Assembly: GCA_910575435.1 (NCBI GenBank)
Contig: CAJTGI010000010.1
Coordinates: forward strand, 1 to 64,000
DNA from: Clostridiaceae bacterium
GTDB lineage: Bacteria > Bacillota > Clostridia > Lachnospirales > Lachnospiraceae
Length of the DNA stretch: 64,000 bases
Direction: 5' to 3'
Every line of letters begins with the position of its first letter. The first letter of the stretch is position 1. Positions 5,920 through 14,451 of this stretch are shown here, one piece after another. The position numbers and the translations under genes were made by a program. The notes under the pieces are model-generated. The model saw nothing but the letters and a program-made list of their open reading frames with translations, was not told the DNA's origin and ran no database searches.

Positions 5920-6357
5920 ATGCAAAGGGACAGCACTTCAAACAGACTCAAACAAATTATGAAAGAGCGAAATATAAGACAAGTCGATATTTTAAACCTA
6001 TCGCTTCCGATTTGTTTGAAATATAACATTAAAATGAATAAGTCAGATATAAGTCAATATGTTTCTGGCAAAGTTGAACCTAGTCAAGAAAAATTAGTTA
6101 TATTAGGCATGGCGTTAAATGTCACCGAAGCTTGGCTAATGGGATTTGATGTTCCAAAAGAGCGTCAAAGCATTAGCACCGAAAAAACTTTTTCACTAAA
6201 AGATCAACTTATCGGCATGTATGGCGAATCAATCCTAGATGTTCTTAACCTGTATTCGCAACTTGATTTGGGCGACCAAGGAGAAATTCGAGGAGAGATG
6301 AAACATATGTTAAAGGCAAAAAAATATTCCATTCAAAAAGAATTAAGAAACGCATAG
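5920..6357 (+). CDS. XRE-family repressor (CI-like)
   Basis: The 145-residue protein has an N-terminal helix-turn-helix (about residues 8-72): NRLKQIMKERNIRQVDIL, MNKSDISQYVSGKVEPSQEK and ALNVTEAWLMGFDVP, the usual XRE layout of phage repressors. The rest is a short helical dimerisation region, and no LexA-type Ser-Lys autopeptidase is visible, so induction would not be by simple RecA-driven self-cleavage. It sits opposite the DUF739 gene. AAAGGGGG precedes the ATG. Confidence 0.85.
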   Translation: MQRDSTSNRLKQIMKERNIRQVDILNLSLPICLKYNIKMNKSDISQYVSGKVEPSQEKLVILGMALNVTEAWLMGFDVPKERQSISTEKTFSLKDQLIGMYGESILDVLNLYSQLDLGDQGEIRGEMKHMLKAKKYSIQKELRNA

Positions 6358-6435
6358 ACAACGTGATTGAAGTGGATTTACATTAAAATTAATCCTCTTT
6401 ATTTACATCAAATCTCATAAGAAAGGTGGACTACC

Positions 6436-7488
6436 ATGGAATTTACAGAGGAAATCAAACAATTTTCAAGGCGCATATTGGAACTTTCAAGTTCCATAAC
6501 GAACGAGGAAGCAACTAAAATGTCAATGATTGTACCTTTTTTTCAACTTCTCGGGTATGATGTTTTTAATCCGGGAGAATTTTGCCCAGAATTTACATCC
6601 GATGTCGGTATCAAAAAAGGTGAAAAAGTTGACTATGCGATTCTATCAAATGGAAAGCCTGAAATACTGATAGAATGCAAATGGTGTGGTGATAGTTTAA
6701 CAAAACACGATTCGCAACTTTTCAGATATTTTGGAGTATCTCCAGCCCGATTCGCTATTTTAACAAATGGCATATCTTATAAATTTTATACAGACTTGGA
6801 AGAATCCAATAAAATGGATCTAACTCCTTTTCTGGAAATTGACATGAGAAAATTATCAGACGCTTCAATAAACGCTCTTAAAATATTTAAAAAAGAGGAT
6901 TTCGACAAGGACAGCATATTCAGTGCGGCATCGGAATTAAAATATTCCGGTTTAATTAAAGAGTGGATAAAGAAGCAGTTGGAGGACATCAGTGATGATT
7001 TTGCAAAGGTCATATTGTCAGATGTATATTATGGCGTGAAAACCCAAAAAATATTGGATAAATTCAAGCCTATCATCAAAAAATCTTTCAATAGTTATAT
7101 CAATGACTTGGTGACGCAAAAAATTTCATCAGCCTTAGATAGTACAACCAAAGCCGATGATACCGAAGTCGAAGAAATAACCCATGCAAGTAAAATTGTA
7201 ACTACCGAAGAAGAACTTCAAGCATTTAATATTGTATGTGCTATTTTATCAGAATGCATAGATTTAACAAAGATCCATTATAGGGATACCGAAAGTTATT
7301 TTGGCATCTTATATGATAACAACAATAGAAAGCCTATATGTAGGCTTAACCTTGATACCAAGAGAAAGCAATTAATGATACCAGATGCCAGCAAATCATT
7401 TAGCAGAATATACATAGAATCCATTACGGATATTTTTAAATATAAAAAAGAGATTATTGAATCTGCTAAACGTTATGATGCAAGTTAA
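6436..7488 (+). CDS. COG4748-type protein with HsdR N-terminal PD-(D/E)XK nuclease domain
   Basis: 350 residues. Residues 30-110 form the HsdR_N-like nuclease core: PFFQLLGYDVFNPGEFCPEF, VDYAIL (Asp66), EILIECK (Glu80, Lys82) and QLFRYFG. The middle (150-240) is helical and the C-terminal 90 residues form a second conserved domain. It lacks the helicase part of type I restriction enzymes and has no adjacent HsdM/HsdS. Families of this kind occur next to phage repressors and are suspected of superinfection exclusion or defence, which is inference here. AAAGGTGG lies nine bases before the ATG. Confidence 0.75.
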   Translation: MEFTEEIKQFSRRILELSSSITNEEATKMSMIVPFFQLLGYDVFNPGEFCPEFTSDVGIKKGEKVDYAILSNGKPEILIECKWCGDSLTKHDSQLFRYFGVSPARFAILTNGISYKFYTDLEESNKMDLTPFLEIDMRKLSDASINALKIFKKEDFDKDSIFSAASELKYSGLIKEWIKKQLEDISDDFAKVILSDVYYGVKTQKILDKFKPIIKKSFNSYINDLVTQKISSALDSTTKADDTEVEEITHASKIVTTEEELQAFNIVCAILSECIDLTKIHYRDTESYFGILYDNNNRKPICRLNLDTKRKQLMIPDASKSFSRIYIESITDIFKYKKEIIESAKRYDAS

Positions 7489-7547
7489 ACTTTGGTTAAT
7501 GCAAGGAATATGTTACCCATTTTATGAAAGAAAGGCAGGATACTGAT

Positions 7548-7949
7548 ATGAAATTTTTTCTAATGATAGCTATTGTAGCACTCACATTATTTACAGGGTG
7601 CAGTGCTACCACAACTAACAATTCAGCAACCCAGACACCGACAAACGACGTCTCTTCAACTAATGGCAATAACAATTCTTCATCTGAAGAAAAAACCAAC
7701 CCTCCCAAAAAGAAGAAACTAACGAAACGTGAAAAGTATGCCCGCTATGCGAAAAATATAAAGTTAAAAGTCTATAACAAGAAAAATCTTCCCGCCGATT
7801 ATAACGCTGGAAGATTCTCCGATTTTATTGAAATTGATTATAAAATCATAAACAAATCCCCAAAATCCATTAAGGGAATCAAGGGCATCCTTCGTGTGTA
7901 TGACCAATTTGACGAGCAGATTATCAATTATATTAGTTGCCATTTATAA
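7548..7949 (+). CDS. Lipoprotein of unknown function, possibly truncated
   Basis: Start at 7548 behind GAAAGGCAGGA; the signal MKFFLMIAIVALTLFTGCSA ends in a lipobox (FTGC). A Thr/Asn/Ser-rich linker and a Lys-rich stretch follow, then a beta domain: FSDFIEIDYKIINKSPKSIK and GILRVYDQFDEQIINYI. This resembles FxLD-like lipoproteins next to phage repressors. The beta domain stops abruptly at ISCHL, just before a recombinase remnant, so the C-terminus may have been lost by recombination. It would be anchored outside the membrane and may act in exclusion. Confidence 0.7.
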   Translation: MKFFLMIAIVALTLFTGCSATTTNNSATQTPTNDVSSTNGNNNSSSEEKTNPPKKKKLTKREKYARYAKNIKLKVYNKKNLPADYNAGRFSDFIEIDYKIINKSPKSIKGIKGILRVYDQFDEQIINYISCHL

Positions 7950-8012
7950 TTTTGCTGTTTTTCAGCATATGCCACTATTAGCATATGCGCTCTCTTCAAA
8001 GGAGGGACTGCC

Positions 8013-8208
8013 ATGAACATAGACAACATCATCATGTACCTGCGAAAATCCCGCTCCGACAATCCCGAAATGTCCGTGCAGGAGGTCCTCGCCCGCCATG
8101 AGCAGTAGCTCCAGGAGTATGCGTCAAAAAAATACGGATCTCCCATACCCGAAAGCCAGATTTATCGGGAGGTCGTATCCGGCGAGACCATAGCAGACAG
8201 ACCAATAC
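8013..8208 (+). pseudogene. Serine recombinase N-terminal remnant
   Basis: AAAGGAGGGACTGCC precedes ATG at 8013. The frame gives MNIDNIIMYLRKSRSDN, the start of a large serine recombinase (YLRKSRSD carries the catalytic-Ser motif), then an in-frame TAG at 8106. Reading on gives QEYASKKYG and QIYREVVSGETIADRP before similarity ends near 8208. Only about 65 codons remain, with one nonsense codon and no catalytic body, so it is not functional. Confidence 0.8.
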
Positions 8209-8271
8209 TTAATTCCCCTCTTGATATTTATGTGTATTATGCGTATAATATAATCATAAGGAGGCCACAGA

Positions 8272-8451
8272 ATGAGATTCCGGGAAATAGAAAAAATAAT
8301 AATAGCGGATGGATGGCAATTCAAGAAAGCAAAAGGCTCTCATTATTCTTACATCCACCCAACGAAACCAGGAAAGGTCACAATCCCCAACCACCCTGGA
8401 GACATTGCTCCACAAATAGTCAAGCAAATTTTCAAACAAGCCGGGCTGTAA
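8272..8451 (+). CDS. hicA: HicA-type mRNA interferase toxin
   Basis: 59 residues. MRFREIEKIIIADGWQFKKA and KGSHYSYIHP match the HicA double-stranded RNA-binding-like fold, with the catalytic His in GSHYSY. VTIPNHPGDIAPQIVKQIF is the typical C-terminal half. AAGGAGG lies eight bases before the ATG. The gene is followed 36 bases later by HicB. HicA cleaves mRNA on ribosomes and is held inactive by HicB; here the pair probably stabilises the element. Confidence 0.9.
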   Translation: MRFREIEKIIIADGWQFKKAKGSHYSYIHPTKPGKVTIPNHPGDIAPQIVKQIFKQAGL

Positions 8452-8487
8452 AACCCGGCACTGCAACACAATAAAGGAGGTTTTTCT

Positions 8488-8898
8488 ATGAAATTAACTT
8501 ATCCCGCTTGTTTTTATCCTGATGAAGAAAGAAAAGGGGCTTACGCTGTAGTAGTTCCCGACCTCCCCGGATGCGTAAGTGGCGGCAACACGCTGGCCGA
8601 AGCTATCCTTATGGGTACTGATGCCGCATCCGGCTGGGTTCTTGACGAACTAGAGGACGGAAAGCCCGCACCCGAAGCAAGTTCATTGGAAAGCATTATT
8701 CCGGAAGCCGGCGGTTTCGTAAGCATGTTAGTTCTGGATATGGATGCCTATGCTGAAAAGTATGGTGAAAAGGCTGTAAGAAAAAATCTTACCATTCCCG
8801 CATGGCTCAATACGTTTGCCGAAAATAATCACATTAACTTTTCCCAAGTGCTTCAAGATTCCTTGACCGCCCTCTATCAGCAAAAGCAACACGCCTAA
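8488..8898 (+). CDS. hicB: HicB-type antitoxin
   Basis: 136 residues. The N-terminal partial RNase H-like fold of HicB is visible as YAVVVPDLPGCVSGGNTLAE and the following helix with GWVLDELEDGK. The C-terminal part (KNLTIPAWLNTFAENNHINF, then SQVLQDSLTALY) is a ribbon-helix-helix-like DNA-binding domain used for autorepression. AAAGGAGG precedes the ATG. It neutralises HicA by binding it. Confidence 0.9.
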   Translation: MKLTYPACFYPDEERKGAYAVVVPDLPGCVSGGNTLAEAILMGTDAASGWVLDELEDGKPAPEASSLESIIPEAGGFVSMLVLDMDAYAEKYGEKAVRKNLTIPAWLNTFAENNHINFSQVLQDSLTALYQQKQHA

Positions 8899-9039
8899 GT
8901 GATTGCCCCGATTTCACATGGAATCGGAGCAGTTCTTCTTTATAGCATTCGGGACTGTAAAATAAATACCGACATGTTAGAATGCACCCATGAATAATGC
9001 GATCAGCCAGACATAAACTAGAAATACGAGGTGAGAATA

Positions 9040-10515
9040 ATGGATGAACTGATACCTGTTTGCGGATATATCCGGGTTTCCACCCATATGCAAGAAGAGT
9101 TATCCCCAGATGCCCAGTTACGGCTATTGAAAGAATACGCAGCAAACAACAATATGATTATATCCCGCATATACCAAGACCTTGGGCTATCCGGCACCAA
9201 GGCGGAAAAACGCCCGGGATTCCAGGAAATGATTGCCGACTGCAGATCAAAGGAACACCCCTATTCTGCCATTCTCGTATGGAAATTTTCCAGATTCGCA
9301 CGGAATCAGGAGGAAAGCATCGTATACAAATCACTCTTAAAAAAAGAAAATGTAGACGTGGTCAGCATTTCAGAGCCTCTCCCTGACGGTTTTATTGGGT
9401 CCTTGGTGGAGCGCATTTTCGAGTGGATGGACGAATATTATTCCATCCGCCTTTCCGGGGAAGTAAGAAGAGGGATGATGCAAAAGGCTATCCAGGGCGG
9501 ATATCAAGGCAGAATGCCCTTGGGCTATACAAAAAAACATTCAGAGACTCCTGTCATAAATCAGAAAGAAGCAATGATTGTAAGGAGAGTTTTCCATGAC
9601 TATATCAAAAACAATGGAAATCCATCTGATATTGCCATCACCTTAAATAGAGAGGGCATCCGGGGCAAACAGGGAGCGATATTTGATGCAAAGAAAATCA
9701 ATTATATGATCACGAACCCTTTTTACATAGGAAAAGTTCGTTGGAATTACTGGAACAGATCTACCAAGCGATTCAATGCCGGAGATGATGTGATTGTCGC
9801 TGATGGGAAGCATGAGCCAATTATCTCTATGGAAATATGGAACCAGGCACAGGCTATCTATTATAAGAACAAAGAAAAGTTTAAACTACGGGGACGCCGC
9901 CGGGGAACTGCCGGAATGAAGCATTGGCTCTCTGGAACAATGCGCTGCGGAAGATGTGGCGGACCTATGACTTATGGAGTAAATACCAATTCCAAAACAC
10001 CCCTGCCGTTTTTCCAATGCTCCCGGCGATCAAAAGGACGATGCGATACCAGTTCCTATATTAGCGAGAAAAACGCCGTGGCTTCCGTCACTGCAGCACT
10101 AAAGGAGATACTGGGATCAGACCATATAAAATACAAAAAATCACCGATAGAGCCACAGGATTCAGAAGCCCTGGAACTGCTTCGTTCAGAAATAGGGAAA
10201 ATATCTATGCAAGAAAAACGCATAAAGGAAGCCTATATCAATGGCATTGACACGATAGACGAGTATAGTGAAAACAAAAAAATGCTTTCGAAAAAAAGAG
10301 AGTACCTAGAAGAAAAACTCCTTCGGGAATCCGCAGCAGACATTCCCGAGGCCAAGGACTACGAAAACACCATACGTCAGTCCATCGAAAATCTCCTCAA
10401 CATGATAGAGTCTGACTCCGATAATTATCAGGAAATTAGCACAGCTCTCTTGGAACATGTGTCCAGAATCGAATACTTGAAAACAGAAAACCATATGAAA
10501 ATATTTCTATACTGA
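9040..10515 (+). CDS. Large serine integrase
   Basis: 491 residues from ATG 9040 (GAGGTGAGA upstream; the GTG at 9031 overlaps that site). N-terminal resolvase domain: CGYIRVSTHMQ (catalytic Ser in RVST), FQEMIADC, ILVWKFSRFARNQEE. Then a recombinase domain (about 165-270), a zinc ribbon (CGRCGGPM with CSRRSKGRC, about 305-335) and a coiled-coil region. It would integrate and excise the element between attP and attB without a host factor. Its position at the edge of the accessory block fits the integrase end of the element. Confidence 0.92.
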   Translation: MDELIPVCGYIRVSTHMQEELSPDAQLRLLKEYAANNNMIISRIYQDLGLSGTKAEKRPGFQEMIADCRSKEHPYSAILVWKFSRFARNQEESIVYKSLLKKENVDVVSISEPLPDGFIGSLVERIFEWMDEYYSIRLSGEVRRGMMQKAIQGGYQGRMPLGYTKKHSETPVINQKEAMIVRRVFHDYIKNNGNPSDIAITLNREGIRGKQGAIFDAKKINYMITNPFYIGKVRWNYWNRSTKRFNAGDDVIVADGKHEPIISMEIWNQAQAIYYKNKEKFKLRGRRRGTAGMKHWLSGTMRCGRCGGPMTYGVNTNSKTPLPFFQCSRRSKGRCDTSSYISEKNAVASVTAALKEILGSDHIKYKKSPIEPQDSEALELLRSEIGKISMQEKRIKEAYINGIDTIDEYSENKKMLSKKREYLEEKLLRESAADIPEAKDYENTIRQSIENLLNMIESDSDNYQEISTALLEHVSRIEYLKTENHMKIFLY

Positions 10516-10536
10516 TGCCCATTTTATGGGCATCAG
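10512..10536. other. Perfect 11-bp inverted repeat at integrase 3' end, candidate attachment-site arm
   Basis: CTGATGCCCAT and ATGGGCATCAG are separated by TTT and include the integrase stop codon. No T run follows, so it is a poor terminator. Position next to the integrase and before a foreign gene fragment makes it a candidate part of the attachment site. Confidence 0.4.
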
Positions 10537-10551
10537 AGAAGTTATAGTCTT

Positions 10552-10668
10552 TCCGTATTTGCTCCTCCATACGGCGATTACAACGATACCTTAATCGAAG
10601 CGGTAGAGGCATGCAATTACCATGCCATACAATGGGATGTAGATACACTAGTCACCAAAAGAAATTGA
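10552..10668 (+). pseudogene. Polysaccharide deacetylase fragment at element boundary
   Basis: One frame reads VFAPPYGDYNDTLIEAVEAC and then YHAIQWDVDTL, the motif 3-4 region of NodB-type polysaccharide deacetylases such as PdaA/PdaB (RPPYGDYN and QWDVDT). Likeness begins about 10552 and ends at DTL, followed by a stop at 10666-10668. About 35 residues remain. It is probably what is left of a gene disrupted at or near the integration site. Confidence 0.65.
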
Positions 10669-10692
10669 CAAAAGAAATCTCGAGCGTATAAT
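10665..10692 (+). promoter_or_regulatory. Consensus promoter of the phosphopantetheinyl transferase gene
   Basis: TTGACA (10665-10670), 16 bases, TATAAT (10687-10692). It lies 67 bases before the ATG of the next gene and partly overlaps the stop of the deacetylase fragment. Confidence 0.8.
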
Positions 10693-10759
10693 AATCTGTA
10701 ACAATAAAATCTAAAGAAAGTGATGAAGATTAGAAAAATCCTTCAGCCGAACCATAAAA

Positions 10760-11440
10760 ATGATACATCTATATGCGACAAATATCAAAGATCTCCCCGA
10801 CCCGAAAGAAGCCCCGGAAGTCCTTGGCAATTTAAGCAGCCAGCGGAAGAAAAAAACCTTGCAGTACCGACAGCCAGGCGACAGGAAAAGGTGTCTGGGA
10901 GCCGGACTCCTGCTTGGGAAAACACTCCCCCTGCACGGTGCCTCCCCCGAAAATGTTCAGGTAAATCCTAACGGAAAGCCCGTGGCAGAAAACGTATATT
11001 TCAATCTCTCCCACTCTGCCGACTGGGTAATCTGCGCCGTGGGAGAAAAGAGAGTGGGCTGTGATATAGAAAAAATAAACGATGAGCCAGAGGGACTGGC
11101 AGAACGATTCTTCCACCAGAATGAGGCAGAATATCTTAATTCCACGGAGGGAGAAATGCGAAGGGATACATTTTTCCGGCTCTGGACACTGAAAGAGAGC
11201 TACATCAAGATGACGGGAGAAGGTCTGCACCTTCCCTTGAAATGTTTTGAAATTCTCCTGAACTCTGAAAATCTTAGCGTCCGCCGGGCTGGCAAAATAC
11301 TTCCCTGCCACCTCATGGAATACCAATTTCCTGGATATAAGGCATCCGTCTGCGGGGAGGAGGAACATTTTCACAAATTGGTAGAATACAAGGCCGGCGA
11401 CCTCCTCCGCCATCCCAGACTACCGACCCGCCCTCTTTAA
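10760..11440 (+). CDS. 4'-phosphopantetheinyl transferase, Sfp type
   Basis: 226 residues. Sfp motifs are clear: FNLSHSADWVICAV, VGCDIEKI (Mg-binding Asp/Glu) and RLWTLKESYIKMTGEGL. It transfers phosphopantetheine from CoA to carrier proteins of fatty acid, polyketide or peptide synthetases; no such synthetase is nearby. The ATG at 10760 has a weak Shine-Dalgarno, but MIHLYATNIKDL is the expected family N-terminus. The 3' end overlaps the convergent AraC gene by 21 bases. Confidence 0.88.
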   Translation: MIHLYATNIKDLPDPKEAPEVLGNLSSQRKKKTLQYRQPGDRKRCLGAGLLLGKTLPLHGASPENVQVNPNGKPVAENVYFNLSHSADWVICAVGEKRVGCDIEKINDEPEGLAERFFHQNEAEYLNSTEGEMRRDTFFRLWTLKESYIKMTGEGLHLPLKCFEILLNSENLSVRRAGKILPCHLMEYQFPGYKASVCGEEEHFHKLVEYKAGDLLRHPRLPTRPL

Positions 11441-12277
11441 ATACTCCCTGGGCGTAACGCCCGCAGTTGCCTTAAATAATCTGTTGAAATTAGAAAGATT
11501 TCGAAAGCCGCAGGCAAAAGCGGATTCGGAAACGCCTTTGCCCTCCAAAAGACATTCGCAGACTTTTTTTACACGCAACCTATTCAAATACTCCATGGCG
11601 CTGACTCCCACCGTTTCTTTAAAACGAAGCATGAACCAGCTCCTGCTCATGTGAACTTGCTCTGCCAGAATCTCTATTGTCAGCATTTCGTCAAAATGAT
11701 TATTCATATAGTCAATGGCATTGCGAATCTCGCCGCTGCCCATGTCCTTTCTGCCAGACAATAACGCCCCGCTTCGGTCGGCAAGCCACAAAAACCGCAT
11801 CAGCTCGCTCTTCATCAGCAAATCAAGCCTGGCATCATTCCCCTTGGCACAGCCCACGATCCTTTTCGCTATCTCAAGCAATTCCTTGTCAGAAGAATGA
11901 TTGTGATCGATATATACCATATCAGCAGCCATGTCGCAGAGAGGCGCAATCACCTCCGCATAGCATCGATCGCTGGTACCGCCCAGCATGTCCGTGTTAA
12001 ACACAATCGTATCATAGACAAGCCTGCCCTCCGTCTCGATCCCGTGAAGGGTATTGGGAAAAGCCAGCACAATGTCTCCCGGCTGAACTGTGAGCCTGGC
12101 CTCATCCGTAAAGAAGCAGCCCCCGCCTTCCCGAAAGCAATTCAGTTCCCATTCCATATGGCTATGCATTGGCACATAGGGAAAATAATCAGGAATGATG
12201 CTTTCATAATAACTAAAGGGAATATACGCCGTACTGTGCTGCCTGTTTTCATAATAGGTATTTCCACGAAATTCCAT
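11420..12277 (-). CDS. AraC-family transcription regulator with cupin sensor domain
   Basis: 285 residues. The N-terminal half is a cupin-like sugar-binding domain (MHSHMEWELNCFREGGG, then PGDIVLAFPNTLHGIE). The C-terminal 100 residues hold the two AraC helix-turn-helices: ILAEQVHMSRSWFMLRFKE and SESAFACGFRNLSNFNRLFK, ending TPREYLKRAG. It starts behind GGAGGGGAT. It is divergent from the GH13 gene, with three spaced TAGTATT repeats upstream of that gene as likely binding sites. Confidence 0.88.
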   Translation of the reverse strand: MEFRGNTYYENRQHSTAYIPFSYYESIIPDYFPYVPMHSHMEWELNCFREGGGCFFTDEARLTVQPGDIVLAFPNTLHGIETEGRLVYDTIVFNTDMLGGTSDRCYAEVIAPLCDMAADMVYIDHNHSSDKELLEIAKRIVGCAKGNDARLDLLMKSELMRFLWLADRSGALLSGRKDMGSGEIRNAIDYMNNHFDEMLTIEILAEQVHMSRSWFMLRFKETVGVSAMEYLNRLRVKKVCECLLEGKGVSESAFACGFRNLSNFNRLFKATAGVTPREYLKRAGR

Positions 12278-12598
12278 ATCCCCTCCAAAATGTATCCGCC
12301 CAGATTTACATGCACTGTCGATTATTTTTTTGCATCTCCCCAGCCTAAATCTAATATCCTTTCATTTCCCTTGAGCCTATGTTCTGAAATTAATCCATTT
12401 CCCCACTCCTTTTGTTTGCCTTCTTTATTGTGGATTATAATATCCCCAATGCTATAACTCAAATAGAAGGAATTTATAAAGCACATGCATTAAATTTATG
12501 AACAAGGGGCGTTATGGATATACTGGAAAAATGAAAGACATTACTCACACCTTCTGAATAACGCTTCCAAAGTAGCAATCTAAAACGTATTATTATAT

Positions 12599-12646
12599 TA
12601 GTATTGCGGATTATTTCAATAGTATTATCGTCTTTCATGTAGTATT
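12599..12646 (+). promoter_or_regulatory. Three phased TAGTATT repeats, candidate AraC-type operator
   Basis: TAGTATT occurs at 12599, 12620 and 12640, so spaced 21 and 20 bp; the last two extend to TAGTATTAT. Two-turn spacing on one DNA face is the pattern bound by AraC-family dimers. The array ends 76 bases before the GH13 ATG. The rest of the 445-bp divergent gap 12278-12722 is AT-rich and holds no gene I can support. Confidence 0.55.
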
Positions 12647-12722
12647 ATACCACTATAAGAATTCGGGTGTCAAATTAATATTTACGCCTTCATACCCAAA
12701 TATAATCTCAGGAGGACGCATT

Positions 12723-14270
12723 ATGAACACAACAATCAAACAGCCCGCATGGCTTGACAATGCAATTTTTTATGAAATCTATCCCCAATCATTCAAAGAC
12801 ACCAATGCAGACGGCATTGGCGACATCAATGGTATCATAGAAAAACTGGATACCATCTGCGAACTGGGATGCAACGCTATCTGGCTCAATCCCTGCTTCC
12901 AGTCACCCTTTGGAGATGCAGGATACGACGTGGAGGACTATTATACCGTCGCACCCAGATATGGAACGAATGACGACCTCATCCGACTGTTCGAGGAAGT
13001 CCACAAGCGCAATATGCACATCCTTCTGGACCTGGTGCCGGGACATACCGCCATCTCCCACAAGTGGTTTCAGCAGTCCATGCTGGCAGAAAAAAATGAA
13101 TTCACAGACCGATATGTATGGACGGACAGCGTCTGGGAAGAGCCAGACGATATGAGAAGCATCAAGGGAATATCAGATCGGGACGGCGCCTGCGCGATTA
13201 ATTTCTTCTCCCACCAGCCTGCCCTCAACTACGGATTCTATCAGCCGGATTCTAATAAAAAATGGCAGCAGCCCATGGACGCAGAGGGCCCCCTGGCGAC
13301 AAGGGAGGCGTTAAAAGACATCATGCGCTTCTGGCTACGTGCGGGCTGCGATGGCTTCCGAGTTGACATGGCCGGCTCCCTGGTGAAAAATGACGGGGAG
13401 GGGAAGGGCACCATCGCCCTCTGGCAGAATATCAGAGAGTTTCTTGACCAGGAATTTCCCCATGCCGCCATGATCTCAGAGTGGGGCGAACCCGACAAGT
13501 CCTTGATCGGCGGATTTCACATGGATTTCCTTCTGCACTTCGGCCCCTCCCACTATAACGACCTGTTTCGGTGCGAGCATCCCTATTTCAACAAAAAAGG
13601 GATGGGAACGGCAAAAGACTTCGTTGCCACATACAAGGCAAATTATGAAAAGACGCAGGGAAAAGGGCTGATCTGCATTCCATCCGGAAATCACGATATG
13701 GACCGACTGGCAAGGACGCTGGATGCCGATGAGATGAAACTCGCCTTCGCATTCCTGCTCTCCATGCCCGGCGCACCCTTCATTTATTATGGGGATGAGA
13801 TCGGCATGCGCTATGTGGAGGGACTGACTTCCGTGGAAGGGGGCTATGACAGAACGGGCTCCCGGTCACCCATGCAATGGAACCAGGGGCTGAATGCAGG
13901 ATTTTCCAATGCATCCAAATCAAAACTTTATATTCCCCTGGACGAAAGCAGCGACCGCCCCGATGCGGAAAGCCAGCAGAGTGACAGCAATTCCCTGCGC
14001 AGCGAGGTCAAAAGGCTGATTGCCCTCCGAAAGAACACGCCCGCACTGCAGAGCCGGGGAACGATTACATTTGTATCAGACGGCTATCCCTTGATTTACA
14101 AGCGCAGCGCGGGAGAGCAGGAAATAACCGTGGTGATAAATCCCAGTTCCGCCGGGGCAGAGATTCCCCACATGTTCGGAAAGATCATCTACACCGTGGG
14201 AGCGAAGGCTGAAATAACAAATCACAACCTCTGGGTGGATGGCTGCACCGCCGCATTTATAGAAAATTAA
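12723..14270 (+). CDS. GH13 alpha-amylase family glycosidase
   Basis: 515 residues with the four GH13 regions: LLDLVPGHTA (I), GCDGFRVDMA (II, nucleophile Asp215), ISEWGEP (III, acid/base Glu253) and SGNHDMDR (IV, Asp325). The N-terminus (WLDNAIFYEIYPQSFKDTNA) matches intracellular oligo-1,6-glucosidase, alpha-glucosidase and trehalose-type enzymes, and there is no signal peptide. The active-site loop VPGHTA (instead of the common VVNHTS) is somewhat unusual and leaves substrate open. AGGAGG precedes the ATG. Probably controlled by the divergent AraC regulator. Confidence 0.88.
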   Translation: MNTTIKQPAWLDNAIFYEIYPQSFKDTNADGIGDINGIIEKLDTICELGCNAIWLNPCFQSPFGDAGYDVEDYYTVAPRYGTNDDLIRLFEEVHKRNMHILLDLVPGHTAISHKWFQQSMLAEKNEFTDRYVWTDSVWEEPDDMRSIKGISDRDGACAINFFSHQPALNYGFYQPDSNKKWQQPMDAEGPLATREALKDIMRFWLRAGCDGFRVDMAGSLVKNDGEGKGTIALWQNIREFLDQEFPHAAMISEWGEPDKSLIGGFHMDFLLHFGPSHYNDLFRCEHPYFNKKGMGTAKDFVATYKANYEKTQGKGLICIPSGNHDMDRLARTLDADEMKLAFAFLLSMPGAPFIYYGDEIGMRYVEGLTSVEGGYDRTGSRSPMQWNQGLNAGFSNASKSKLYIPLDESSDRPDAESQQSDSNSLRSEVKRLIALRKNTPALQSRGTITFVSDGYPLIYKRSAGEQEITVVINPSSAGAEIPHMFGKIIYTVGAKAEITNHNLWVDGCTAAFIEN

Positions 14271-14451
14271 TCCTTAACTTTTACGGCAACTGCGAGAAGT
14301 AACAATCCATCTGGTCGGCTACGGATCAGGCCAATGCGTTTTCACAAATTCATCGGCCTCCATCCCGCGCCCCCTGTAATCACTTCTCCCCCTTTTCAAT
14401 CAATATCGAAGAAACCACAGCATATATCTCTGTGGCAATATCTAGCGCAAT

